Shown here piece after piece: positions 9,161 through 17,534 of a DNA stretch of 64,000 nucleotides; the first letter of the stretch is position 1; each line of letters opens with the position of its first letter. The stretch is taken from positions 1 to 64,000 of the forward strand of contig JALHMS010000008.1 in the NCBI GenBank assembly GCA_022843925.1, written 5' to 3'. Made by a program: the position numbers and the translations under genes. The notes beneath the pieces are model-generated. The model worked only from the letters and a program-made list of their open reading frames with translations, did not search any database and was not told the origin of the DNA. Source of the DNA: Burkholderiales bacterium. GTDB lineage: Bacteria; Pseudomonadota; Gammaproteobacteria; Burkholderiales; Ga0077523.

Positions 9161-10339
9161 CTACCGCTGCGATGGTGACGATTCCGGATGCGGCCAGGCC
9201 GGCGCCACCTTGCCCCAGAAGGCGCTGAACGACCGGCACGGCGTGGCGGGGTCGGCCGTGAAGCGCGGCGCAGGATGTCGCACGGTCGCGACGCTTTGCG
9301 TCGCACCCGCGTACTCGGGTTCGTCGGTGCGCACCATCGCGACCGACGCCGCCTCGCGCAGCGCGGGTGCGAGGGTCGCGAGGTCTCCCCACCAGAGCAC
9401 ATCGGCGATCCGCGTCATCCCCCCGGTCACGAAGTCCCAGCGCTGCATCGACCAGGGAAAGCGCGCGTGGAAAGGCGCGTGGAACACGCCGATCGCCACG
9501 TCCGCGTCGTCGGGGCGGCGCAGCGACCAGGGATGCAGCAGCGCGATCCGCCGTCCGCGCACCATCGTTGCATCGATCGCCGGCCACGCGGTGGCCGCCG
9601 GGGGCCCGGCGAGGAGCGCGGGCATCGCGATCGGTGGCGAAGCGATCCGCTCCGGTCCGGCGTCCCCGCCGGTCCGCGCGTGCGCCTCCAACGTTTCGTA
9701 GTCGTGGTCGATCGCGGTGCCTGGGCTGGCGAGTGCCGGTGCATAGCGGGCCACGTTGGCTGCATCGAACAGATAGGGCTTCGCGGAGAAGGTGCCCGCG
9801 CACCACTGCCACGAGAGATGGTTGGACGGCAGGTCGCCATCGAGGAGATGTCCGTACATCCAGTCGGCGCCCACCCGCCAGTGGACCTTCCGCGTGTGCA
9901 CGACGTAAGAGGCGAGCCACATGCGGTGGTGGTTGTGGAGCCAGCCGTCCGCGTAGAGCTGACGGATGCCGGCATCGATGACCCGCACCCCCGTGCTCGC
10001 GGTGAGAACGTCCTCCGGCAGGGCCTGCGCATAGCGACCCGACCACACGGGGGTCCGGAGGTCGTCGAGGATCCCCTCGCCGGCATGGCGTCGGACGTGG
10101 TGGAAGAACTCCCGCCACGCGAATTCGTAGGTGAGCTTGTCGAGCGGGCCGAGCCCACGATGTTCCCGCAGATGGGCGACGATCTCGGGAAGGTCGACGA
10201 AGCCGTGCGTGATCCAGGGTGACAGGCGCGTGACCGCACCGTCGAGTGCGTTGCGGGTCCGCGCGTAGGCGCGGGGATCGATCTCGTCGATACGGGCGAG
10301 CGCCGCGGCGCGATCGGGTATCCAGTGGGCTGTCGTCAT
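9161..10339 (-). CDS. Photolyase/cryptochrome-like flavoprotein with apparently permuted domains
   Basis: The N-terminal 220 residues look like the FAD-binding catalytic domain of DNA photolyases: RLSPWITHG (38-46), WREFF (75-79), GWLHNHHRMWLASYVVH (132-148) and DGDLPSNHLSWQW (167-179). By eye the Asn at 173 and Trp at 177 match E. coli Asn378 and Trp382, next to the flavin. Normal photolyases begin with an alpha/beta antenna domain, which is absent here. Instead, residues about 262-345 (RRIALLHPWSL, VAIGVFHAPFHARFPWS, RWDFVTGGM, WWGDLATLAPAL) resemble that antenna domain. They are followed by SFSAFWGKVAP, like the FTPFW linker that normally precedes the FAD domain. The order therefore seems circularly permuted. 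The substrate may be UV-damaged DNA; this is inference. It is followed by DUF3429. Confidence 0.8.
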   Translation of the reverse strand: MTTAHWIPDRAAALARIDEIDPRAYARTRNALDGAVTRLSPWITHGFVDLPEIVAHLREHRGLGPLDKLTYEFAWREFFHHVRRHAGEGILDDLRTPVWSGRYAQALPEDVLTASTGVRVIDAGIRQLYADGWLHNHHRMWLASYVVHTRKVHWRVGADWMYGHLLDGDLPSNHLSWQWCAGTFSAKPYLFDAANVARYAPALASPGTAIDHDYETLEAHARTGGDAGPERIASPPIAMPALLAGPPAATAWPAIDATMVRGRRIALLHPWSLRRPDDADVAIGVFHAPFHARFPWSMQRWDFVTGGMTRIADVLWWGDLATLAPALREAASVAMVRTDEPEYAGATQSVATVRHPAPRFTADPATPCRSFSAFWGKVAPAWPHPESSPSQR

Positions 10340-10371
10340 GGCGGTCGCTTCGTCTCCGCCGATGCGGGCGA

Positions 10372-10383
10372 GTTCCCGGGAAC
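10372..10383. promoter_or_regulatory. 12-bp palindrome upstream of the photolyase-like gene
   Basis: GTTCCCGGGAAC is a perfect 12-bp palindrome 33 bases upstream of the photolyase-like ATG, in the 88-base gap after pldA. It could be an operator for a dimeric regulator. The stem is too short and loop-free for a terminator. Confidence 0.35.
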
Positions 10384-10427
10384 CTGAGGGATGCCGTACC
10401 GCCGCGGTCGACCTCCGCGCGCGCCCG

Positions 10428-11399
10428 CTACAGCCATTCCACCAGCGCGACGCCCGCGCCGATCGCGGTCTGCCGATGGTTGTAGTCGATGAGGCTCTCG
10501 CCGTGGCCGGTGAAGACCTGCACGTACCCCTTCAGCTGGCGATACAAGGGAAAGTAGATGTCCATCTGCGCGGCTCCCCGGGTGCCCGACAGCGACAGGT
10601 TGCTCCGCAGCGTGAGCGCCACCGCCACCGCCTGCCATCTCTTCAGCGCCGTGATCTCGATGCGGCCGACGTAGCTCTGGATGTCGGGGTTGCTGTCGAT
10701 GCGCTCGAGTTCCGGCAACCGGATCCAGGGTCGCACGAGCAGCGCGAAGTCGTCGCCGCGCTCGAACCCGAATTGCGCGTAGACGCGGTTCCAGCTCCGC
10801 GAGATCGCGGAGCCGCGGCCGTTCGATTGATGCACCAGACCGATGTTCACGTATCGCAGGTCGAGGCCGGGCAGCTTCCGGTCGAGCCGGATGAGCGCCA
10901 TCGCCTCCGGCTCGTAGTTGGTCTCGCGGAACGGTCCGGAGTCCAGGAAGACCTGCCAGTGCGACTGCTGCGTGTAGGCGAGCCAGAGCTCGAGGCGGCC
11001 ATCCAGCAGGCGTCGCCGCACCGGCGTCTTGATCGAGATCTGGAACTTCGTTTCCGCCGGTGCGAGGTCGCCCGCGTTCGCGGCCCCCTGGGTGGGTGAC
11101 GTCGGGCGTTCGTTCGGACTGTCGGTGACCCGCAGGGGCAGCAGGTAGTTGGCGTTGTGCCCCATCAGCGTGAGGCGCTCCCGGTCTTCGTCCTCCACCG
11201 ATGGCCAGAGCGACTCCAGGATCGAGGCGCGCGGCCGAACAGGACGTTCGTGGGTGCGGTCATAGCACGCGAGTCGCTCGCGATCGCTCGGGATGCCGGC
11301 GCAAGCATCCGGATCCTCCGCGGACGCAGCGATCGACGGGCCACCGAGGGCGAGCCATCCGCACAGCGCGAGCGCGCAGGCCCGGCGATGCCGGATCAA
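10428..11399 (-). CDS. pldA: Outer membrane phospholipase A (OMPLA)
   Basis: OMPLA is a beta-barrel phospholipase A1/A2 of the outer membrane that removes mislocalised phospholipids. The 323-residue protein carries an export signal (ALALCGWLALGGPSIAASA) and the OMPLA catalytic block VHQSNGRGSAISRSWNRVY, which contains the His-x-Ser pair and the downstream Asn of the catalytic triad. It ends in beta strands with a C-terminal VEWL typical of barrels. The start is a TTG at 11399 overlapping the TGA of the upstream flavoprotein gene (TTGA), preceded by GAGGAG five bases before. The longer track ORF has no such support. The N-terminal DACAGIPSDRERLACYD segment is like that of other betaproteobacterial OMPLAs. 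Confidence 0.9.
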   Translation of the reverse strand: MIRHRRACALALCGWLALGGPSIAASAEDPDACAGIPSDRERLACYDRTHERPVRPRASILESLWPSVEDEDRERLTLMGHNANYLLPLRVTDSPNERPTSPTQGAANAGDLAPAETKFQISIKTPVRRRLLDGRLELWLAYTQQSHWQVFLDSGPFRETNYEPEAMALIRLDRKLPGLDLRYVNIGLVHQSNGRGSAISRSWNRVYAQFGFERGDDFALLVRPWIRLPELERIDSNPDIQSYVGRIEITALKRWQAVAVALTLRSNLSLSGTRGAAQMDIYFPLYRQLKGYVQVFTGHGESLIDYNHRQTAIGAGVALVEWL

Positions 11400-12532
11400 G
11401 CGGCTCCTCGGAGACGCGCCGGCGACAGCATGGCCGCGGTGAGCCCGAAGGCGGCGAGGCGCGTCGGCAGGCCGCGATCCTGCGCGAGGGATGCGCAGGC
11501 TTCGGACATCGCAGGACACGTCTGGATGCCGTATCCGCCCTGGGCTGCGCACCAGAAGAACCCGGGGGCGTCCGGATCGAAGCCGCCCACGAGATCGCCG
11601 TCGGCCACGAACGACCGCAGCCCGGCCCACGTGCGCGACGGGCGCCGGATCGACAGGTGCGTCGCGCACTCGATGCGGTCGATGCCGGTCGCGACGTCCT
11701 CCACCTCCGGCTGCACGTCCTGCGGCGGGACGGGGTCCGCGTTCGCCGGGGAACCCAGCATCTGCCCCGCGTCCGGCTTGAAGTAGAACGACTCGTCGAC
11801 GCCGATCACGGTGGGCCAGGCGCGCACGTCGAAGCCCGCCGGTGCGGGGAACGTGAAGGCGGTGCGGCGCTTGGGCACGAGCCCGATCGGCGCCACGCCC
11901 GCGAGCGCCGCGATGGCGTCGCACCACGCACCCGCCGCGTTGATGACGACCGGCGCCTCGAACGTGTCGCCGCCCGCGATGGTCACCCGCCACACCCCGC
12001 CGTGTCTCGCGATGGCCGTCACCTCTGCATCGCATCGGAGCGTGCCGCCCAGGGCCCGGAGCCCGCGGAGGAAACCCTGGTGCAGCGCGTGGACGTCCAT
12101 GTCCGCCGCCAGGGGATCCGCGATGCCGCCGGTGACCCACGCGGCCCGCATCACGGGCACGCGGGCCATGATCTCGTCGGCACTCACCCGATGGATGGCA
12201 TCCCCCTGCGCGCCGATCTCGGCATACAGCGCGTCGAGCTGCGGCTGCTGTCCGGGCCCCGCGACGAAGAGTGCGCCGCGGTCGGAGAGGATGGGATGAC
12301 CGGTGAACCCGGCGGGCGGATGCTCGAAGAACTCCCGGCTCGCCAGGGTCAGCGCGCGCACCTGCGCCGTGCCGTAGCTTTCCGCGAAGAGCGCCGCCGA
12401 GCGGCCCGTGGTGTGATAGCCGGGCTGGGACTCGCGCTCCAGCACCACCACCCGATGGTCAAGGGCCAGGTGCCAGGCCACGGAGGCGCCGGCGATGCCG
12501 CCGCCGATCACGATGAAGTCGCTCGTTGTCAT
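11396..12532 (-). CDS. FAD-dependent oxidoreductase (glycine/D-amino acid oxidase family)
   Basis: The 378-residue flavoprotein has the N-terminal dinucleotide-binding motif VIGGGIAGASVAWHL, the RSAALFAESYG segment and the C-terminal GGYGIQTCPAMSEACASLA block typical of the DAO superfamily (D-amino acid, sarcosine or glycine oxidases and dehydrogenases). The substrate is not identifiable by eye. It is transcribed after mnmC with a 25-base gap, and its stop overlaps the TTG start of pldA. No signal peptide is seen, so it is cytoplasmic or bound to the inner face of the membrane. Confidence 0.85.
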   Translation of the reverse strand: MTTSDFIVIGGGIAGASVAWHLALDHRVVVLERESQPGYHTTGRSAALFAESYGTAQVRALTLASREFFEHPPAGFTGHPILSDRGALFVAGPGQQPQLDALYAEIGAQGDAIHRVSADEIMARVPVMRAAWVTGGIADPLAADMDVHALHQGFLRGLRALGGTLRCDAEVTAIARHGGVWRVTIAGGDTFEAPVVINAAGAWCDAIAALAGVAPIGLVPKRRTAFTFPAPAGFDVRAWPTVIGVDESFYFKPDAGQMLGSPANADPVPPQDVQPEVEDVATGIDRIECATHLSIRRPSRTWAGLRSFVADGDLVGGFDPDAPGFFWCAAQGGYGIQTCPAMSEACASLAQDRGLPTRLAAFGLTAAMLSPARLRGAA

Positions 12533-12557
12533 GGCCCGATCGTACCGCAGCGCAGAC

Positions 12558-14528
12558 TCAGGCGATCGTCCGCCCCCGCTTCAACGCCCGCGCCAGGAAG
12601 CGTGCGGCGCCCAGCGCCTGCACGACGCGGTCGGGCAGCGGCAGGGGTTCGCCGGTGATCAGCGAGGCGATGAGTTCGCCCGCGATCGGGGCGGTGACCA
12701 GCCCGCGCGAGCCATGACCGGTGCTGACCAGGAGGCCGTCCAACCACGGTGCGTCGGTGTCGAAGGTCGTCGTCGCGTCGCGCGCGAGAGAGGCGAAGCG
12801 ATCGCGGAAGAGGTCCGCGTCTGCCACTGCGCCGACGATCGGGAGATAGTCGGGCGTCACGCAGCGGATACCCGCGCGGCTTTCGTGCTGCACGACATTG
12901 GATGCTTCGGTGCCGAGCGCTGTGGCGAGCGCAGGCGCCAGAGCGCGCAGCGCTTCGACGTTCGCGAGGTCGTCGGACGGACGCAGGCGGGTGTCGGTGT
13001 CGCCGATGTCGAAGGTTGCGCCGAGCCAGTGCCGGCCGTCGCGGGCGGGTGCCACGTAGCTTTCGCCGCAGAGGACGGTGGCGAGACGGGCGGAATCCGG
13101 CGTGGCGACCACGCCCGTGATCTGACCGCGGATCGCCTTCAAAGGCAGGTGCGCGAGCAGCGGCAATCGCGCGGTGTCGAATCCACCCGCGACAATGACC
13201 ACGGCGGCCTCGAACGTCGTCCCGTCCGACATGGCCACGCGCCAGCGGCCGTCCGCGGCGCGGTGCAGCCCGACGACTTCGGCATCGAAGCGGGTCGCGA
13301 TCCGTGCGTGATCGGCGAGCGCCCCGCACAACGCTGGCGGATGCGCCCATCCGGCCGTGCCGTAGAAGAGCCCGCCGGACGACAGCGCGACCCCGGCGAG
13401 CGCCGTCGCCTCGGCGGCCCCGACGGCGCGCACGAATCCGGCGGGCCAACCGAGCGCAGCGAGTGCCGTCTGACGGTCCGCTTCCGCGGCATCGTGGGCG
13501 AGGGCGAGCACGCCGCAGTCGGCCCATGCACGGCCGTCCGCCGGGAGGCGTCGTTCCAGTTCGCGGCGCGTGAAGGCGAGGCCCGACAGCGACAGATCGG
13601 TGAGCGCTGTCCCGTGCGCCGACGGCTTGATGTAGAGCACGCCCTGTGCGTTGCCCGAGGCCTCCGCTGCCAGCGCGGGTCTGCGGTCGAGCAGTGTCAC
13701 GTCGAGTCCGCGCGCGGCGAGGCTTGCCGCGGCCGCAGTCCCGGCGAGCCCGCCACCGATCACGATGGCATCGCGGGCATCCGGCATCGCCGCGGGCCGG
13801 CGCAGCCACGGCGCGCAGGCAGGTGACGCAGCCCCGCGCGAGAACGTGCCCCGCAGCATCTCCCATTTCGTTCCGAAACCCGGGGCCCGCGAGACAGCGA
13901 AGCCCGCGGCGATCAGGCCGCGACGAACCCCGCCGGAGGATGCCCAGGTCGCGCAGGTGGTACCCGGGTGACTGAGCCGCGCGATCTGGGCGAGGAGCGC
14001 GTCGCTCCACATCTCCGGATTGCGGTCGGGCGTGAAGCCGTCGAGGAACCACGCGTCGACGGTGGCGGTGACATCGCCCAGCGTCGCGCACGCATCACCG
14101 ACGAGCAGCGTGAGCCCCACCCGTCCCCCGGCCAGCAGGCACCGGTGCCATCCGGGCGGCAGGGCGAGCATCTGTGCGCACAGCGCCGCTGCCCGCCCGG
14201 CCAGCTCCGGCCAGAGCGCGGCCGCGGCAGCGAGCTGGGCGACATCGAGCGGATGACGTTCGGTGCTGAGGAAGTGCAGTTGCGCGGATGGCGGGGCGAC
14301 CTGCTCGAAGAGCTGCCAGGCCGCGAGGAACGAGAGTCCGGTGCCGAAGCCCGTTTCTGCGATCGTGAACTGACCGTTGGGCGGGAGGGCCGCGAAGCGC
14401 TCGGCCAGCCGGTTGCCGGCGAGGAACACGTGGCGCGCCTGCCCGAGCCCGCCCTCGCGGGAGAAGTACACGTCGCCGTAGCGACGGGACCACGGCTGGC
14501 CGTCACGCCAGTCGATGTCGCCGCTCAT
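12558..14528 (-). CDS. mnmC: tRNA 5-methylaminomethyl-2-thiouridine biosynthesis bifunctional protein
   Basis: MnmC completes the mnm5s2U34 modification of tRNA wobble uridines. The FAD domain removes the carboxymethyl group and the SAM domain methylates the product. The 656-residue protein has both parts in the expected order. The N-terminal methyltransferase domain (about 1-240) shows ETGFGTGLSFL and DAWFLDGFTPDRNPEMW. The C-terminal DAO-like domain (about 250-640) shows AIVIGGGLAGTAAAASLA, EASGNAQGVLYIKPSAHG and a terminal STGHGSRGLVTAPIAGELIA segment. It is the first gene of a minus-strand operon with the DAO-type gene and pldA. Confidence 0.95.
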   Translation of the reverse strand: MSGDIDWRDGQPWSRRYGDVYFSREGGLGQARHVFLAGNRLAERFAALPPNGQFTIAETGFGTGLSFLAAWQLFEQVAPPSAQLHFLSTERHPLDVAQLAAAAALWPELAGRAAALCAQMLALPPGWHRCLLAGGRVGLTLLVGDACATLGDVTATVDAWFLDGFTPDRNPEMWSDALLAQIARLSHPGTTCATWASSGGVRRGLIAAGFAVSRAPGFGTKWEMLRGTFSRGAASPACAPWLRRPAAMPDARDAIVIGGGLAGTAAAASLAARGLDVTLLDRRPALAAEASGNAQGVLYIKPSAHGTALTDLSLSGLAFTRRELERRLPADGRAWADCGVLALAHDAAEADRQTALAALGWPAGFVRAVGAAEATALAGVALSSGGLFYGTAGWAHPPALCGALADHARIATRFDAEVVGLHRAADGRWRVAMSDGTTFEAAVVIVAGGFDTARLPLLAHLPLKAIRGQITGVVATPDSARLATVLCGESYVAPARDGRHWLGATFDIGDTDTRLRPSDDLANVEALRALAPALATALGTEASNVVQHESRAGIRCVTPDYLPIVGAVADADLFRDRFASLARDATTTFDTDAPWLDGLLVSTGHGSRGLVTAPIAGELIASLITGEPLPLPDRVVQALGAARFLARALKRGRTIA

Positions 14529-14583
14529 CGCGGATGGCCTCGCGGATCGGCGAGTCGACCGGGGCGTCGTGCCCGCCGCCCGC

Positions 14584-14589
14584 TATGAT
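14584..14589 (+). promoter_or_regulatory. -10 box of the hydratase gene
   Basis: TATGAT lies 31 bases upstream of the hydratase ATG in the 92-base divergent gap with mnmC. A matching -35 hexamer is not evident. Confidence 0.4.
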
Positions 14590-14620
14590 CGCGGCGTTCC
14601 CGATCCGGAGTACGCCATCC

Positions 14621-15400
14621 ATGTTCGATCCCGCCGCCGCCGCCGAGAGCCTGTTCCGCGATCATCGCGAACTGCGCCGGCTCGTCCCCTTCGCCCGCGA
14701 CTTCGGCGCCCACGACCTCGATGCCGCCTACGCCATCCAGCGGGAACTGGTGCGCCGGTTCATCCCGGTACACGGGCCGCGCGTCGGCTGGAAGATCGGC
14801 CTCACCTCGCGGCGGATGCAGGAGATGTGCAGCATCGATCACCCGGTCGCGGGGGCGGTGCTCGCGAGCCGCCGGCAGCACTCGGGCATCGTGCGGTCGC
14901 TGGGGGAGATCGTGCATCTCGGGCTCGAGTTCGAGATCTGCGTGCGTCTCGGCCGCGACCTGCCGCCGCGCGATCGTCCGTACACGCTGGAGGAGGTGGG
15001 CGCGGCAGTGAACGCGGTGGCCCCGGCCTTCGAAGTGATCGACGACCGCCATTCGCCCTACCCGCTCGACATGCTGTCGCTCGTGGCCGACAACGCGTGG
15101 AACGAAGGCATCGTGCTCGGCAGGTTCTGCGAATCGTGGCCCGACCTCGCGGCCGTGCAGGGTGTCGTCGAGGTGAACGGCGAGCGGGTCGATGCGGGCC
15201 ATGGACGCGATGTGCTGGGACATCCGTTCGAACCGTTGCGGTGGGTGGCCAACTGGCTTTCGGCCCAGGGGGAGATGTTGCACGCGGGCGAGATCGTTTC
15301 GACGGGGAGCATGGTGACGACCCGTTTCCCGAAGGCCGGCGATACCTATCGCTTCACCGTCGACGGCATCGGCTCGACCGAGATCGTGCTGGTGGCGTGA
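14621..15400 (+). CDS. 2-keto-4-pentenoate hydratase family protein
   Basis: The 259-residue protein belongs to the fumarylacetoacetate-hydrolase-fold hydratases (MhpD/HpaH/DmpE type), which add water to 2-oxo-4-enoates in meta-cleavage pathways. Visible features are VGWKIGLTS, the metal-ligand segment GLEFEICVRLGRDLP with paired Glu residues, APAFEVIDDRHS and VEVNGERVDAG. The ATG at 14621 is preceded by CGGAG ten bases upstream; the 29-codon extension in the track precedes the likely promoter. It faces an HpcH/HpaI-type aldolase gene, the enzyme that usually acts next, but the two are convergent rather than in one operon. Confidence 0.88.
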   Translation: MFDPAAAAESLFRDHRELRRLVPFARDFGAHDLDAAYAIQRELVRRFIPVHGPRVGWKIGLTSRRMQEMCSIDHPVAGAVLASRRQHSGIVRSLGEIVHLGLEFEICVRLGRDLPPRDRPYTLEEVGAAVNAVAPAFEVIDDRHSPYPLDMLSLVADNAWNEGIVLGRFCESWPDLAAVQGVVEVNGERVDAGHGRDVLGHPFEPLRWVANWLSAQGEMLHAGEIVSTGSMVTTRFPKAGDTYRFTVDGIGSTEIVLVA

Positions 15401-15434
15401 GGGAAGGCCGGCGGGTGCACACCCTGCGGACCGA

Positions 15435-16187
15435 TTACCCGCGGACTTCCTTCAACGCAGCCACCGCGGCGCGCGCGAGGGTGATGTAGTCGGTGCACAG
15501 CCCGATCACCCGGTAGCCCTGTTCGAGGTAGGTCTTGGCGTGGGCGGGGGTGTGTGCGTAGATGCAGCGCGCGATGTCCCGCTTCTCGCAGGCGCGGATG
15601 ATGTCGCGGATGGCCTGCTGCACCTCCGGGTCGTTGATCTTGCCGGGTTTGTCCATGCTCCCCGACAGATCGAAGGGCCCGACGAACACGCCGTCGATGC
15701 CGGGCACGTCGAGGATCGCGTCGATGTTGCGGGCGGCTTCCACGTGCTCGATCTGGACGATGACGGCCACCTCATCGTTCGCGCGCCGCATGTAGTCGTC
15801 GAAGTCGAGATCGAACCGCTGGGCGCGGGTGATGCCCACGCTGCGGACGCCCTGCGGCGGATACTTGCAGCGACCCACCGCAAGGCGGGCGTCCTCGGCG
15901 TTGTTCACCAGCGGCACGATGATGCCGGTGGCACCGATGTCGAGCGCCTTCTTGATGTGGGCCTCGTCGTTCCACGGCACCCGGACCACGCACGGGACCC
16001 GGGTGTCGACGGCCACCAGGATGTCGAGTGCCTGGCGCGCCTCCATCGGGGAGTGCTCCAGATCGAGGAAGAGCCAGTCGTAACCGGCCGTGGCGTAGAT
16101 CTCGGCCACCTCGGGCAGCGGGATCTGGAGCAGCGCCCCCATCAGCGGGCGCCCTTCCTTCAGGCGATGGCGGAACGACAGGGTCAC
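15435..16187 (-). CDS. HpcH/HpaI-type 2-oxo-3-deoxy acid aldolase
   Basis: The 250-residue class II pyruvate aldolase cleaves 4-hydroxy-2-oxo acids to pyruvate and an aldehyde with a divalent metal. Hallmarks are DWLFLDLEHSP, VVRVPWND (catalytic Arg), VIVQIEHVEAARN (metal-binding Glu) and GVFVGPFDLSGSM (metal-binding Asp). The start is a GTG at 16187 that overlaps the TGA of the upstream small gene (GTGA); the longer track frame lies inside that gene. Possible substrates include 4-hydroxy-2-oxoheptanedioate and 2-dehydro-3-deoxyglucarate. The neighbouring convergent hydratase favours the first, which is inference. Confidence 0.9.
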   Translation of the reverse strand: MTLSFRHRLKEGRPLMGALLQIPLPEVAEIYATAGYDWLFLDLEHSPMEARQALDILVAVDTRVPCVVRVPWNDEAHIKKALDIGATGIIVPLVNNAEDARLAVGRCKYPPQGVRSVGITRAQRFDLDFDDYMRRANDEVAVIVQIEHVEAARNIDAILDVPGIDGVFVGPFDLSGSMDKPGKINDPEVQQAIRDIIRACEKRDIARCIYAHTPAHAKTYLEQGYRVIGLCTDYITLARAAVAALKEVRG

Positions 16188-16594
16188 CAGTAGGTCCTCA
16201 GGGTGGGAGGCTCGGGTTCGTAGGGTTCTGCCGTCTCGTCGAACCCCGCGAGCCATTCCTGGGCGTCCTCCTCGGACGCGAAGATGCGGAACGGGAAGGG
16301 CGGCGGGTGATACAGCTCGAACACCCGCAGCGCCGCGATGCCCAGGCTCGATTGCACGACCCCGGCCTCCGCCAGCGTGTGGCGCGTCACCTCCGACGAC
16401 GCCAGGAACGTCGCAGCCTCGACGTCCACCCGCCAGATCCCCGGCAGCCGCGCCATCACACGCTGCTTGCCTGCGACGAGCGCGCGACGGAACTCGAACT
16501 CCGCCTTCACCGCCGCCAGCGTGAGGACGCCCACGGCGGAGTAGTCCACGTGCACGATGCCGTCGGTGCCCAGCCAAACCCTTGGTGCAGTCAT
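16184..16594 (-). CDS. Small STAS/SpoIIAA-like protein
   Basis: The 136-residue soluble protein starts MTAPRVWLGTDGIVHVDYSA and shows an alternating strand/helix pattern, with RVMARLPGIWRVDVEAATFLAS in the middle and FPFRIFASEEDAQEWLAGF near the end. That last pattern resembles SpoIIAA/STAS-like proteins of unknown function, so the call rests on overall pattern only. A 6-bp inverted repeat GAGTCG-TT-CGACTC directly upstream of the ATG overlaps the AGGAG ribosome binding site, which might limit translation. It is coupled to the aldolase gene through a GTGA overlap. Confidence 0.65.
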   Translation of the reverse strand: MTAPRVWLGTDGIVHVDYSAVGVLTLAAVKAEFEFRRALVAGKQRVMARLPGIWRVDVEAATFLASSEVTRHTLAEAGVVQSSLGIAALRVFELYHPPPFPFRIFASEEDAQEWLAGFDETAEPYEPEPPTLRTYW

Positions 16595-16718
16595 GAGTCG
16601 TTCGACTCCTTGGAAAACGATCGGCGGCGGACGGTGCGACCGCCGCGATGCAGCGCGATCCCGTCCATCGCGGTCCAGCACGGAAGCGTAACCGGCAGCG
16701 CGGGGAAAGTTAAGCGGA

Positions 16719-17534
16719 TCAGCGTCCTCCGCCTTCGCATCGGGCGATAAACATGAAGCGGGACAGGCTGAAGAACGTCGTTCCTTCCGCCTCGCGTCGC
16801 GCGAGATCGTCGCGCCAGGCCGCGGCCTCCTCGGGGGAGATCGCGCCGCTTCGCACGACGAACCGCGCGATCACGTCCGTCATGCCTTCGCAATACGTGT
16901 TCTCGCTCCGTCGTACCGAAAGCAAGGGGAGGGCCTCCACGTGCACCACGTCGTATCCGGCCGCGGTGAGCAGTGTCGGCAGCGTCCGTGGCAGCTGCGG
17001 ATGCGGGCAGTGGGCATCCCACGCGGCGACGATGCGGCGCATCCGGGCATCGTCGGCGGACGCCCACACGCACGACGCCCAGTCGGTGTCGACGAGGAGC
17101 AACCTGCCACCGGGGCGCAGGACCCGCCGGAATTCGGCGAGCGCGGCCGCGACGTCGGGCACGTACTCCAGCACCTGGATGCAGACGACGGCATCGAAGG
17201 CGCCGTCGTCGGCCGGCAACGCGGTGGCCTCGCCGGGCAGGATCGACAGCTGCCCGAGGCCGTTCCGGTTGCGCCCGGCGATGCGCAGCATGCTGTCCGC
17301 GGTGTCGACGCCGACCACCGCGCCTGTGATGCCCACGGTCTGCGCCATCTCGGCGCACAGGAGCCCGGGCCCGCAGCCCACGTCCAGCACGCGCTCACCC
17401 GGGGCCAGCGCCAGGGCGGCACGGATCGCCGCGCGCTGCGCGACGATGTCCGGCGTCCGGTAGAGCGCCTCGACACGACGCGCCGCCGCATCGTCGGCGA
17501 ACAGGGTGTCAGAGGGTGGTGTCGACATGGACAT
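16719..17534 (-). CDS. SAM-dependent methyltransferase (class I)
   Basis: The 271-residue protein has the class I methyltransferase core: motif I VLDVGCGPGLLCAEMA, an acidic residue in VVGVDTADSML, motif II FDAVVCIQVLEYVPD and motif III LRPGGRLLLVDTDWAS. It resembles UbiE/arsenite-methyltransferase-like enzymes but no substrate motif is recognised; the CEGMTDVIARFVV tail is not diagnostic. The first 26 bases overlap the 3' end of the amidase gene, so the two are co-transcribed. An ATG two codons later (17528) is an equally good start. Confidence 0.85.
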   Translation of the reverse strand: MSMSTPPSDTLFADDAAARRVEALYRTPDIVAQRAAIRAALALAPGERVLDVGCGPGLLCAEMAQTVGITGAVVGVDTADSMLRIAGRNRNGLGQLSILPGEATALPADDGAFDAVVCIQVLEYVPDVAAALAEFRRVLRPGGRLLLVDTDWASCVWASADDARMRRIVAAWDAHCPHPQLPRTLPTLLTAAGYDVVHVEALPLLSVRRSENTYCEGMTDVIARFVVRSGAISPEEAAAWRDDLARREAEGTTFFSLSRFMFIARCEGGGR

